The position numbers and the translations under genes are program-made. Positions 34,510 through 42,313 of a stretch of 64,000 bases of DNA are shown here, one piece after another. Under the pieces are notes generated by a model that made no database searches, had not been told where the DNA came from, and saw only the letters and a program-made list of their open reading frames with translations. The DNA is from Blastocystis hominis (Eukaryota > Sar > Bigyra > Opalinata > Blastocystidae). Every line of letters begins with the position of its first letter. Position 1 is the first letter of the stretch. The stretch covers positions 124,001 through 188,000 of the forward strand of contig NW_013171824.1 of NCBI RefSeq assembly GCF_000151665.1, written 5' to 3'.

Positions 34510-34947
34510 ATGAACTGTTGGATGAATGATGAACGTCTTGATATCACACGTAAATATGTGCATGATATGATTAATTCATTTGTTGATGATCCCAAAGGTA
34601 CAAATTATCATAATGAGTATAATCCTCCATATATGTTGATAAATTCACCTGATCTTCAACATCTTCTTGTGAAATCATGTAATGATGATAAATACATAGT
34701 GAAGTATGGGGGACAAAGTGGGGCGACTTTGTCGCCCCGGGAAGCCGAAGGCTTCCCACAAAGTCCCGCCGGGGAAGCGAAGCTTCCCCGAAACATTGCT
34801 GAACTCCGTGCTTTCAATGAGAATATCTATGATATCGAAGGTCATCGTGTGATGACATTAGGTGGTGGTATAATTCTCATTGATATCGATGGTGTTGCAT
34901 TTGATCAACTCGAATGTGTATCGGGTAAACGATTACCGCCAAAGTAA
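34510..34947 (+). CDS. Polinton protein of unknown function carrying a triple hairpin insertion
   Basis: 145 residues, start at ACAAATGAAC. The first 60 and last 50 residues read as a folded protein; between them residues about 70-95 (rich in Gly, Ser, Pro, Glu) are coded by three consecutive hairpins (34720-34789) that keep the frame. No family recognised. It is followed by another hairpin pair between its stop and the convergent fibre gene. Confidence 0.65.
   Translation: MNCWMNDERLDITRKYVHDMINSFVDDPKGTNYHNEYNPPYMLINSPDLQHLLVKSCNDDKYIVKYGGQSGATLSPREAEGFPQSPAGEAKLPRNIAELRAFNENIYDIEGHRVMTLGGGIILIDIDGVAFDQLECVSGKRLPPK
34720..34789. repeat. Triple hairpin H5 (inside the 145-residue gene)
   Basis: GGGGCGAC-TTT-GTCGCCCC (34720-34738), GGGAAGCC-GAA-GGCTTCCC (34739-34757), then after 13 bp GGGGAAGC-GAA-GCTTCCCC (34771-34789). 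All in frame. Confidence 0.93.
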
Positions 34948-34992
34948 AAGACTGGAAGCTATGGTTTCTAAGTCGCCCTTATTTCACTTTGT

Positions 34993-35030
34993 GGGAAGCC
35001 GAAGGCTTCCCGGGGCGACTTTGTCGCCCC
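34993..35030. repeat. Paired hairpins H6 (between convergent genes)
   Basis: GGGAAGCC-GAA-GGCTTCCC (34993-35011), then GGGGCGAC-TTT-GTCGCCCC (35012-35030). The same two hairpins as in H5 in swapped order, lying between the 3' ends of two convergent genes, where they might also act on mRNA 3' ends. Confidence 0.93.
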
Positions 35031-35040
35031 ACTTTGACCC

Positions 35041-36345
35041 TTAAAGTTCTACAATCGTGACTTGGAAGTTCGAGTATAAGTGCGAGATAGTTGTATCACC
35101 ACCGCGTGTCACAACGAGCGATAGTGCGCCATCCTTTGTCGGTGTAACAATCGATGTGCCAGACACATTCATTGTTGGGGTTGGGTTGTCAAGTGTTGTC
35201 TTCAGCAACGTTGCTTGAGACGTAGTGATTACCAAGGTCGGCGTGTCTGTAAAGCCTACGAATGCCTGTTCGTAGTTACCACACTTGAGACTCAAATCGA
35301 TCGTGACCAGATACTTGCTGTTCGAAGATAACATGAGCCCTTCCGTCAAGTTCGAATTGTCTGATCCGAGATACTCGGACACGACACTGTGACCGCTGCC
35401 TGACCAGGTGTACGTGAACGTCTTGGAGAGCTTGGCAGGCGGTGTTGAAAAGGACACACCACTGCTAGATACATTCAAGACGTACGATCCTGCTGTGGAC
35501 GGTAAGGTCAACTTGCTCACACCCGCTCCATCGTTGATCACGATACACCGCTCCGTGCTAGTGCAGCCGAGGATGTCCTGGTAGATGGTAGAGGCGTCAA
35601 GGACGCTCGTCGTGGGTACTTCATTATTTGTTTCCTTCTTGAATACAAAATAACCAGAAGAAACACCCATTGCAGGTACGGTTACACCATATGCAGTATT
35701 ATCCTTGTAAGCAATGAGACACATGTTTGTCGATTGTACACCGAGGGTATCGTGGAATAGAGTTGAGGCGTTCAATGTCTCGAATGTGTACTGAATTCCG
35801 AAAGCCCCAGCCTCTACTCCTTTCAGGATGTACGTCCCGGACTGATCTGGCAGGAACAGATCTTTACGAGTGCTCGTTGTTGAGTTCCAGTTGGCAATCG
35901 CGTACTTGTTCGACGTGGTACCGAGACCGATAGCCGTGTTGATCGTAGTCGCACTGAATAACAGGAACGAAGGATTGCCATCTTCGTCCATGTTCAGCAC
36001 GTACTTGCCACTACTAGGTAGATCGAGCTCTCCGAAGCTGTTATTGTTGACAAAGTATGGAATCGTACCTTGAGTGGCGATGGTAATCGCCTGGCTGTTG
36101 CTGTCTTTGAAGTACGAGTTGTCGAGCGTGGTGAACTCTTCAGGCTGCTCAGGTACTACAGTGCCCGCGTCCGTCCATGTGAGGAGACCATTGTCTCCCT
36201 TGGTGAGTACGTAGTTTCCATTGGACGCAGGAAGACTGAATGTGTCGAATGAGCCGTCCGAGTAGTACTGGAGACCATTCGTCATCTCCTTGCGTTTGAA
36301 CACTCCATTCTGGAGATATACAAGTTTCTCTGCTGTGCTTGACAT
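35041..36345 (-). CDS. Fibre-like structural protein with repeated beta units
   Basis: 434 residues, rich in Ser, Thr, Gly and Asn, with few charged residues. Units of the form LPxSGxYVLxxxxxGxxxF recur (near residues 38, 108, 170, 285), as in shaft regions of viral fibres, followed by a C-terminal part of about 130 residues (from TFTYTWSGSGHS) that looks like a compact beta domain. It is divergent from the capsid candidate, sharing a palindromic start region. Possible receptor-binding fibre; no family is recognised with certainty. Confidence 0.6.
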   Translation of the reverse strand: MSSTAEKLVYLQNGVFKRKEMTNGLQYYSDGSFDTFSLPASNGNYVLTKGDNGLLTWTDAGTVVPEQPEEFTTLDNSYFKDSNSQAITIATQGTIPYFVNNNSFGELDLPSSGKYVLNMDEDGNPSFLLFSATTINTAIGLGTTSNKYAIANWNSTTSTRKDLFLPDQSGTYILKGVEAGAFGIQYTFETLNASTLFHDTLGVQSTNMCLIAYKDNTAYGVTVPAMGVSSGYFVFKKETNNEVPTTSVLDASTIYQDILGCTSTERCIVINDGAGVSKLTLPSTAGSYVLNVSSSGVSFSTPPAKLSKTFTYTWSGSGHSVVSEYLGSDNSNLTEGLMLSSNSKYLVTIDLSLKCGNYEQAFVGFTDTPTLVITTSQATLLKTTLDNPTPTMNVSGTSIVTPTKDGALSLVVTRGGDTTISHLYSNFQVTIVEL

Positions 36346-36362
36346 TTACTATATAGTAAATG
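36343..36362. promoter_or_regulatory. 20-bp palindrome holding two divergent start codons
   Basis: CATTTACTATATAGTAAATG is its own reverse complement. Its two ends are the start codons of the fibre-like gene (minus, 36345) and the capsid candidate (plus, 36360). Both have TAAATG and share the central CTATATAG. A single bidirectional promoter is likely. Confidence 0.8.
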
Positions 36363-37649
36363 GCAACTACAATTCCTCCTGTGCATAACTACGAATCGCA
36401 GATTGTGTTCAGCAATCAGTCCAATAACATCAAGTCGACCGATGTGATCAATTGGACGATCGCTCCATCCGGTGATGACGTGTACTTCAATCTCTACAAG
36501 TCACGAATGACCTTCAAGCTCAAGATCACCGGGTTGGCAAATAATGCGAGCAGTTCGTCGAAGGATATCTATGTTCCGGTGAAGAAGAACATGTCAGGCA
36601 TTGTGAACAACACGAAGGTCACGTACACCTATTGGAATGGTGAGAACTTGGCGTCCTTGCCTCTGAGTGCAGACAATGAAAACATCGGTCAGATCCGGTC
36701 ACTCTTGAATGCGCTCACGGACAACAAGCACAACAATGTGGTGAATGAAGGATTGAAGGAACTGTCCTACATCTACTACGATGCATTGGACTACGATACT
36801 GACGATGAAACCGAGAGAGCTGCGGCCATCCTGGGTCGACCTTATGGCGGGAAGTTATTCTACAACATGCTCAAGTTCGTACAGCCCAACAATTCGACCA
36901 CGGCGTACACGACGATCAATGTGAACTTTGCAGACATCTTCGAAGGTTGTTCTCAGGAACGATTCATCAATCTCACGCAGATGGATGCTCAGATCTATCC
37001 CACGAACGACGATGCATACTTCTACATCGATGCTGGCAAAATCAATACCGCTACAAGTCCGGACGCTGATCCATCAGCCACGGCTTTCACCGGTGTGTAC
37101 TTCGATACATGCACGCTTTGGTATCACAGTTACAAGACGAGTGATGATTCGACCTTCGATCCTGAAGACACTCAGTTGGTGAAGAACCAGATCATGACCA
37201 AGACGTTCCGTATTCCAAGTGGACAGGGATTCATCGATGATCGTGTGTTGGTTAACTTCCCCGTCAAGATGATGTTCATGATGTTCACGGACGACGATGG
37301 TGATTTCTCGGAACTCCTTGATGTGCGATTCAAACGTATCTCCTTGAACATCGCTGGTGAACAGAAGCGTATCATCAATGTGGACAACACGAACACACCC
37401 GACGGCATTGATCACACTTTCTTCGAATGGATGGACTATCTTTGCAATAGTCGTTCCGACGAGTACGACACGCTGTTGACATACAAGACCTGGTTGAATC
37501 AGTTCCGCATCTTCGCCTTCCCGTTGGCCGAGTGGTTCCCGATGCGAGCATCGAATCAGATTCAGTTCGAAATCGAGTTGGAAGACGAGGTTGCAGCGAC
37601 GATCCAGATGCACCTCATCATGATCCGTGCCAACACTGTGGGAGCGTAG
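36360..37649 (+). CDS. Candidate double-jelly-roll major capsid protein
   Basis: 429 residues, beta-rich, with no signal or membrane segment. The C-terminal region (YKTWLNQFRIFAFPLAEWF, then NQIQFEIELED and a final hydrophobic strand) follows the pattern of the last strands of Polinton and virophage capsid proteins. Its length is at the short end for a double jelly-roll, so a minor (penton) capsid protein is the alternative. Start GTAAATGGC lies in a 20-bp palindrome shared with the divergent fibre gene. It is transcribed toward the 177-residue gene and the ATPase, as expected of a morphogenesis block. Confidence 0.6.
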   Translation: MATTIPPVHNYESQIVFSNQSNNIKSTDVINWTIAPSGDDVYFNLYKSRMTFKLKITGLANNASSSSKDIYVPVKKNMSGIVNNTKVTYTYWNGENLASLPLSADNENIGQIRSLLNALTDNKHNNVVNEGLKELSYIYYDALDYDTDDETERAAAILGRPYGGKLFYNMLKFVQPNNSTTAYTTINVNFADIFEGCSQERFINLTQMDAQIYPTNDDAYFYIDAGKINTATSPDADPSATAFTGVYFDTCTLWYHSYKTSDDSTFDPEDTQLVKNQIMTKTFRIPSGQGFIDDRVLVNFPVKMMFMMFTDDDGDFSELLDVRFKRISLNIAGEQKRIINVDNTNTPDGIDHTFFEWMDYLCNSRSDEYDTLLTYKTWLNQFRIFAFPLAEWFPMRASNQIQFEIELEDEVAATIQMHLIMIRANTVGA

Positions 37650-37715
37650 GGGAGCCGCAGGTTTGTATGGTAACTAATATCACTTAAAGATTTCAATAAA
37701 TAAATATAAATAGAT

Positions 37716-38249
37716 ATGAGCAACAAGATTCAGGTTTTCGATCTTTCCAATGCTTCCAATGTGTCTCTCACTTCCACTGGATTCAAGAAAGAAGGCGAAT
37801 CGGCGAAGTATGTTTGCAAGATCACCGATGCTACCATTGTTTTCGTGGGTGACAACTCGAAGTTCGAAACAGACAAGAAGAAACTGTTCAACACTTTCTC
37901 CATCACACTGCCCAAGGAGCAATCGGAAGAGTTCAAAAGAATTCTTGATGAGACGAAGAGAGATAGTCGATCGTACAGTGAATACGAAGGTGAGATCCAG
38001 TTCAAAGTGAAATTGAGTCCGAACACGAAGATCGTGAATAACGACAAGAAGCCTATCAAGATCGATCTGCGAAATGTGCCCTGTGCCGATCTTCGCGAAT
38101 ACAAGGACGCAACGATCGATATCGTAGTAACTGGTACGAGCAATGAATTTGAGGGCAAAAATGGTGATATGTTTTCGTACATATCTCTCACAGCAACTCA
38201 AATCAAGATCAAGAGTATGAATAGTGTCTTCGATTGCGATTTCTTGTAA
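37716..38249 (+). CDS. Possible OB-fold ssDNA-binding protein
   Basis: 177 residues of alternating strands with many Lys, Asp and aromatic residues, ending in an acidic CDFL. The pattern DATIVFVGDNSKF, then a helix, then FKVKLSPNTK and NGDMFSYISLTATQIKI resembles OB-fold single-strand-binding proteins of large DNA viruses. That is a visual impression only. Start at 37716 after the AT-rich leader AATAAATATAAATAGAT. Confidence 0.5.
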   Translation: MSNKIQVFDLSNASNVSLTSTGFKKEGESAKYVCKITDATIVFVGDNSKFETDKKKLFNTFSITLPKEQSEEFKRILDETKRDSRSYSEYEGEIQFKVKLSPNTKIVNNDKKPIKIDLRNVPCADLREYKDATIDIVVTGTSNEFEGKNGDMFSYISLTATQIKIKSMNSVFDCDFL

Positions 38250-38316
38250 GAGGTATGTGTGATAGATTCCTTTTTCACTTTGGGCGTCGCGGATGTCGTG
38301 ATAACCAAAGTAAACA

Positions 38317-38354
38317 GGGGCAACTGCGTTGCCCCGGGAAGCCTTCGGCTTCCC
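38317..38354. repeat. Paired hairpins H7 (upstream of the ATPase gene)
   Basis: GGGGCAAC-TGC-GTTGCCCC (38317-38335), then GGGAAGCC-TTC-GGCTTCCC (38336-38354), 20 bp before the ATPase start. Confidence 0.93.
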
Positions 38355-38374
38355 ACGAAGTTCCTCCCTAATAA

Positions 38375-39724
38375 ATGGAAGATAGTCCGTACATTCCCAA
38401 CATAGACACTACACTACTCTCGATCAAGAACCGAATAAGACGATTTAACCATCGATGTCCGTACAACAACAAACGATTGACAAGAAGAACAGAAAATACG
38501 CTCAATCAAGCCGAAGTAATGCAGGATACCATCAAACAACGGATGGAGAATGAAACCGATGAAGAAAAGAGCAAGCAATATGCCAAAATACTGAAAGAAT
38601 TAGCCGACTATATCCAGCCAGAGCAAACCATTGACGAGCAATTGCAGGATCTTCGACAAAACAAGGAGAGCATGGGCATTATGAAGTTCGACTGGGAACT
38701 CGATTGTCAGGACACATTCCTCAATCAATTCACACTCATCATTGCTCCTTCCAAGTCGGGTAAGTCGTTCCTCATCAACCAGTTGTGCTACGAGATACCT
38801 CACTCATTCGACAAGATCTGCTTCTTCATGGGAAAGGTCAGCTATGAAAACAAGTGTCCACAAGTGCTCAAACATGTCGCCAACAAAGCAGGCATCAAGA
38901 CGCAATGGATCAACACCGATAGCGAAGTGCGTCCTGACTTTACGGATAGCGAGGACGTCGCGTACAAACAATTGAATGACGATGGATCAAGTGTGGCGAT
39001 CTACAACGACACTACGTATCCGTCCATCTACATCTTTGACGATTTATATACGAAGCCGAACGATCACTGGGTGGTGAACTTCATGGACACCATGGCTTGC
39101 ATGAGTCGACACCGGAAGACGAGTTGCTTCATTGCCTTCCAAGGATTCACCAAGTTGAGCAACAAGATCCTGGACAACGCCACTCGAATCTTCTTGTACT
39201 ACGATATCCTTGGACGAGAGGATCTGTGGCGCAAAATGAAGATACCACCACCGAGTAATTTGAGTGAGGTACTTCGTGATATCCAGATGGGCATGCACAC
39301 ACGATGGTACTACCTGGATGACGATTCGCTGGTCGAGTACGTCCCATACGAACTGAGTAGCAAACAACAAGCAATCAACAAGATGCGATCGAAGTTACCG
39401 AAGGCATTGAGTGATGAACGAAAACGCAAAGAAGTGGAAGAGAAGCAACGACAAGTGCAGCAACTCGAAGAGGAACTTGGACGCACTTCCGACAATAAGA
39501 AGACCAAAGTGAATAAGGGACGCACGTACAATCTCTTGGACATCAAAGAAGCCGTTGAAATCAAACCACAGGACTACAGTAAAGCCATCAACACCAAGGA
39601 ATTCCAGTTCGTACAGAAACCTAAACCAGGACATAATGTAGAACAACCCATTGAAAGCAATGTCTCCCCCCAAAGTAAAAAGGGCAAGAGTAAGGGACTA
39701 CGATCGAGGTATGGACTGGCATAG
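38375..39724 (+). CDS. A32/FtsK-like genome-packaging ATPase
   Basis: 449 residues. Walker A is APSKSGKS (about 124-131), Walker B is SIYIFDD (217-223), and the sensor region CFIAFQGFTKLSNK (251-264) carries the Gln typical of the A32 family. The P-loop has AP in place of GP, as in several viral packaging ATPases. The C-terminus is a charged coiled coil (KRKEVEEKQRQVQQLEEELG) and a basic tail. Start context AATAAATGG follows a hairpin pair. The protein would pump the element's DNA into a preformed capsid. Confidence 0.9.
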   Translation: MEDSPYIPNIDTTLLSIKNRIRRFNHRCPYNNKRLTRRTENTLNQAEVMQDTIKQRMENETDEEKSKQYAKILKELADYIQPEQTIDEQLQDLRQNKESMGIMKFDWELDCQDTFLNQFTLIIAPSKSGKSFLINQLCYEIPHSFDKICFFMGKVSYENKCPQVLKHVANKAGIKTQWINTDSEVRPDFTDSEDVAYKQLNDDGSSVAIYNDTTYPSIYIFDDLYTKPNDHWVVNFMDTMACMSRHRKTSCFIAFQGFTKLSNKILDNATRIFLYYDILGREDLWRKMKIPPPSNLSEVLRDIQMGMHTRWYYLDDDSLVEYVPYELSSKQQAINKMRSKLPKALSDERKRKEVEEKQRQVQQLEEELGRTSDNKKTKVNKGRTYNLLDIKEAVEIKPQDYSKAINTKEFQFVQKPKPGHNVEQPIESNVSPQSKKGKSKGLRSRYGLA

Positions 39725-39759
39725 CCAAAGTAAAAAAAGGTCGCCATGTTTACTTTGGG

Positions 39760-40656
39760 CTAACCATCCAAGTCACTTCGCCAACCAAGGTCAACACGAG
39801 CCTGCTTTGCTTCTTTCTCTATTTCTGGAATAATGTCAAATCTCTCTTTTTCCCATACATCCATTGGAATCGTATAATGAGTCTTACGTACCTTTTTCCC
39901 ACCATACTTCTTACACAAGTCTAAAAGGATTTTATCGATCTCGTCTTTGAACGTGAAACCATTCGGTATGTCTTTCACTCTATACACACATACACGTCCC
40001 TCTCTATCCATTTTGGAACATGTACTCTTCCATTTATCTGATTTAACATGTTGTGAATAGATGTGCACATTATCATCATTTTCAACGATAATGTACGTTA
40101 TGAAAAAGTACCATTGTTGACCTACTTTATTTGGCACACGGCGATCCTTCAATTTCTTGTTCTCATGGGTCAGCTCTTCATTCGCACGTCTCAGCTCTTC
40201 GTTTGCCTTTCGAAGGTAGTCATTGTCCTCCTGTCGAAGACGTGTTAGGAATCTAAGCACATCGCAGGCAAATGCAGGATCGGCCCACATGAGGCATGCG
40301 TGAAGCAACTCTTCGCAGATGATGTAACCCTGATTAGCACCACCAAAATCAGAGAATGTAACATACTGAATCACGTCGCAAATGTCAAACTTACCATTTT
40401 CCCCCTCGTTTGACAGGGGGTGGGAATTCCGACCTACTGTAGATTGACCGTTTTTGGCACTATTTTCACCTGTTTTTGCCAGGTGTTCGATCACTTCTTG
40501 GGCTTGCTTGTTCTCAAGATATTTACCAAATCGCTTGTTTGTACCGTGCTTCTCGTTGTACTGTCTCAACAGATCAGAGACAAGGTACATTCGAATACCA
40601 TTATCAACGCACATGCGGATCTTGTAGTCGTAGAAGTCAATCTCTTCGAATTTCAT
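39760..40656 (-). CDS. KilA-N domain protein
   Basis: 298 residues. The N-terminal 140 residues have the KilA-N layout: VSDLLRQYN, KRFGKYLENKQAQEVIEHLA, then GYIICEELLHACLMWADPAFACDVLRF, where the family has its aromatic and WADPxFA-type helix. A coiled coil follows (about 143-172, repeated RRANEEL) and a C-terminal alpha/beta domain with WYFFITYIIV. KilA-N is a DNA-binding module found in large DNA viruses and phages; in a Polinton it may be a transcription or replication regulator. It is convergent with the ATPase. Confidence 0.8.
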   Translation of the reverse strand: MKFEEIDFYDYKIRMCVDNGIRMYLVSDLLRQYNEKHGTNKRFGKYLENKQAQEVIEHLAKTGENSAKNGQSTVGRNSHPLSNEGENGKFDICDVIQYVTFSDFGGANQGYIICEELLHACLMWADPAFACDVLRFLTRLRQEDNDYLRKANEELRRANEELTHENKKLKDRRVPNKVGQQWYFFITYIIVENDDNVHIYSQHVKSDKWKSTCSKMDREGRVCVYRVKDIPNGFTFKDEIDKILLDLCKKYGGKKVRKTHYTIPMDVWEKERFDIIPEIEKEAKQARVDLGWRSDLDG

Positions 40657-40706
40657 TTCTATTTGTATTTATGTATTGAACTCTTTTAAGTACAATAGTT
40701 ACAGTA

Positions 40707-40744
40707 GGGGACACTACGTGCCCCCGGGGAAGCGAAGCTTCCCC
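40707..40744. repeat. Paired hairpins H8 (between KilA-N and protease genes)
   Basis: An imperfect GGGG...CCCC stem at 40707-40725 followed by GGGGAAGC-GAA-GCTTCCCC (40726-40744), touching the stop of the protease gene. Confidence 0.85.
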
Positions 40745-41134
40745 TTACACCCTCTGGATCGCCGGGTCAACAGCGTCGTGCGTGTACAAGTGAAGGAGTG
40801 CCAAGTAGCCACAGTTGTTGGCAAAGATCGACTGGTATTTCACTTTGTTCACACGGAATACACGGTTCGTACCTGTCAACGGGAAGTCATTCATCTCACC
40901 AAAGCTGTCCTGGTAGTTCAGTGTTCCGTCGTCTTCACGGAAGCAAGAAACAAAGTGACCGAGCTTACCACCGTCTTCAAAGGGTATCCAGATGATGCAA
41001 TTCGCCGGTTCTTTGTACTCTTTGGCCAGTCTCTTGTACTTGTCCAATTCCATCACATCGAAGTCGGGTATCTCGAGTTGCTTGGCCAGTTTTCGAACTT
41101 CATCGAAAGTCATTGGTTCAGCATCCACATTCAT
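40745..41134 (-). CDS. Adenain-like cysteine protease (maturation protease)
   Basis: 129 residues, short for the family but with every catalytic element: His60 in GHFVSCF, Asp76 in YQDSFG, oxyanion Gln101 and Cys108 in NNCGYLAL, with the Gln-x6-Cys spacing of adenovirus protease. It belongs to the Ulp1/C5 clan. It would mature capsid proteins by cleaving at Gly-Gly or Gly-Ala sites; the neighbour at 41186-42223 has many such sites. The start at 41134 lies 52 bp from that gene's stop, on the same strand. Confidence 0.9.
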   Translation of the reverse strand: MNVDAEPMTFDEVRKLAKQLEIPDFDVMELDKYKRLAKEYKEPANCIIWIPFEDGGKLGHFVSCFREDDGTLNYQDSFGEMNDFPLTGTNRVFRVNKVKYQSIFANNCGYLALLHLYTHDAVDPAIQRV

Positions 41135-41185
41135 GTAGCCGTGGGTGTAGCAGCTTCTTCAGTACGGAGGAAGCTTTGCTGTCCC

Positions 41186-42223
41186 TCAGTACACTCTCCT
41201 TCGGATCACTGACTTCTCTATCTTGTTCTCGTTCTGTGGAAGGGAGGTGAGGATGCGATTCTTTTTTTTCGCCGGGACTGCCATTGCGTTCACTTCGTCC
41301 GAGAGGTCAGAAATATCGTAACCAGTGCCAGCTTTGCTTTCCTTTCCCTGAATCTGGTTTGCCACATCGCTCACCGTACCCTTCGCCATGTCACCTATCA
41401 CATTCGCGAGCTGCTTCACAGTGTCCGATCCTGTCTTCTGGGATACATAGTTCAATCCCTTGTTGATCGCGTTGTTCGCGGCATTCGTGCCAGCATTGAC
41501 CAGGATATCGGTGATGGGTTTTAACTTGTCGGCATTGTTGTCGTACCAACCTTTGATCTTGTTCCAGGCATTCTTGAAGAACGTGCCAACACGACTTGAA
41601 CCGGCGTACAAGGCTCCACCTCGGACTTCGATGTTTTTACTTTGTCGTTCGATGGCTTTCATGGTCTTCAACACGTCGTCGTATTCGGATGGGTTGATTC
41701 CATTGAGGAACACAGCAGAAGCACCGCCGAATTTCAGCGCGCCACCCTCCTTACCCTTCACTAGCTCTTTGAGGCTTGAGATGATCTGTGGAGCCATCTG
41801 AATGAGCGCTGGGATGATCGTGGCAGCGAGAGTACCAAGTGCTCCGCCCTTCTTAAGTCCGGTCAGTTCGTTCATCAATTGCGCTTCATTGAATGCCAGT
41901 GCGCCTCCAGGTTTACATGCACCGGCGGAACTTCGTTCCGCCGAGGGGGAAGCTGTGCTTCCCCCTGTCGCACCTCCTCCTGAGTTAACGTCGTTAAAAG
42001 CAATAGCTCCACCGGTGTCCTTGAAAGCAATAGCTCCAGCACTTTTCGCCGAAGTTCGCTTCGTCGCTCCTCGTTTCTTCCCTCTCTTTGATTGCACTGG
42101 TGTTTCGAGTTCCTTGTGAAGATTCAATGTCTTGCGTCGATCCACGATCGTTCCACTATCCTGTTCTCGGAAATCGGGTTCGCCATAGAAAGCAGATATA
42201 TCAACAGTGAATGGAATTGCCAT
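41186..42223 (-). CDS. Gly-Gly-Ala-rich virion protein, candidate protease substrate
   Basis: 345 residues. The motif GGA(L/I)xF or close variants recurs at least six times (GAIAF, GGAIAF, GGALAF, GGALG, GGALKF, GGALY), separating short segments. These resemble adenain cleavage sites. One segment is a hydrophobic amphipathic helix (LAATIIPALIQMAPQIISSL), like the membrane-lytic helix of adenovirus protein VI. A hairpin pair (41924-41965) inserts a Ser/Ala-rich stretch in frame. It sits next to the protease. I infer a precursor of a minor capsid protein released by cleavage. Confidence 0.65.
   Translation of the reverse strand: MAIPFTVDISAFYGEPDFREQDSGTIVDRRKTLNLHKELETPVQSKRGKKRGATKRTSAKSAGAIAFKDTGGAIAFNDVNSGGGATGGSTASPSAERSSAGACKPGGALAFNEAQLMNELTGLKKGGALGTLAATIIPALIQMAPQIISSLKELVKGKEGGALKFGGASAVFLNGINPSEYDDVLKTMKAIERQSKNIEVRGGALYAGSSRVGTFFKNAWNKIKGWYDNNADKLKPITDILVNAGTNAANNAINKGLNYVSQKTGSDTVKQLANVIGDMAKGTVSDVANQIQGKESKAGTGYDISDLSDEVNAMAVPAKKKNRILTSLPQNENKIEKSVIRRRVY
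41924..41965. repeat. Paired hairpins H9 (inside the GGA-rich gene)
   Basis: GGCGGAAC-TTC-GTTCCGCC (41924-41942), then after two bases GGGGGAAGC-TGT-GCTTCCCCC (41945-41965), in frame. Confidence 0.93.
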
Positions 42224-42231
42224 TTATGTAT

Positions 42232-42271
42232 GGGGAAATCGTAGATTTCCCCGGAGCAGCTTCGCTGCTCC
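42232..42271. repeat. Paired hairpins H10 (between genes)
   Basis: GGGGAAATC-GTA-GATTTCCCC (42232-42252), then GGAGCAGC-TTC-GCTGCTCC (42253-42271), just upstream of the GGA-rich gene's start. Confidence 0.93.
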
Positions 42272-42313
42272 ATGAAGTCAAAGTGAAAAGAAAATCGCCT
42301 CCCTACATTCCCT

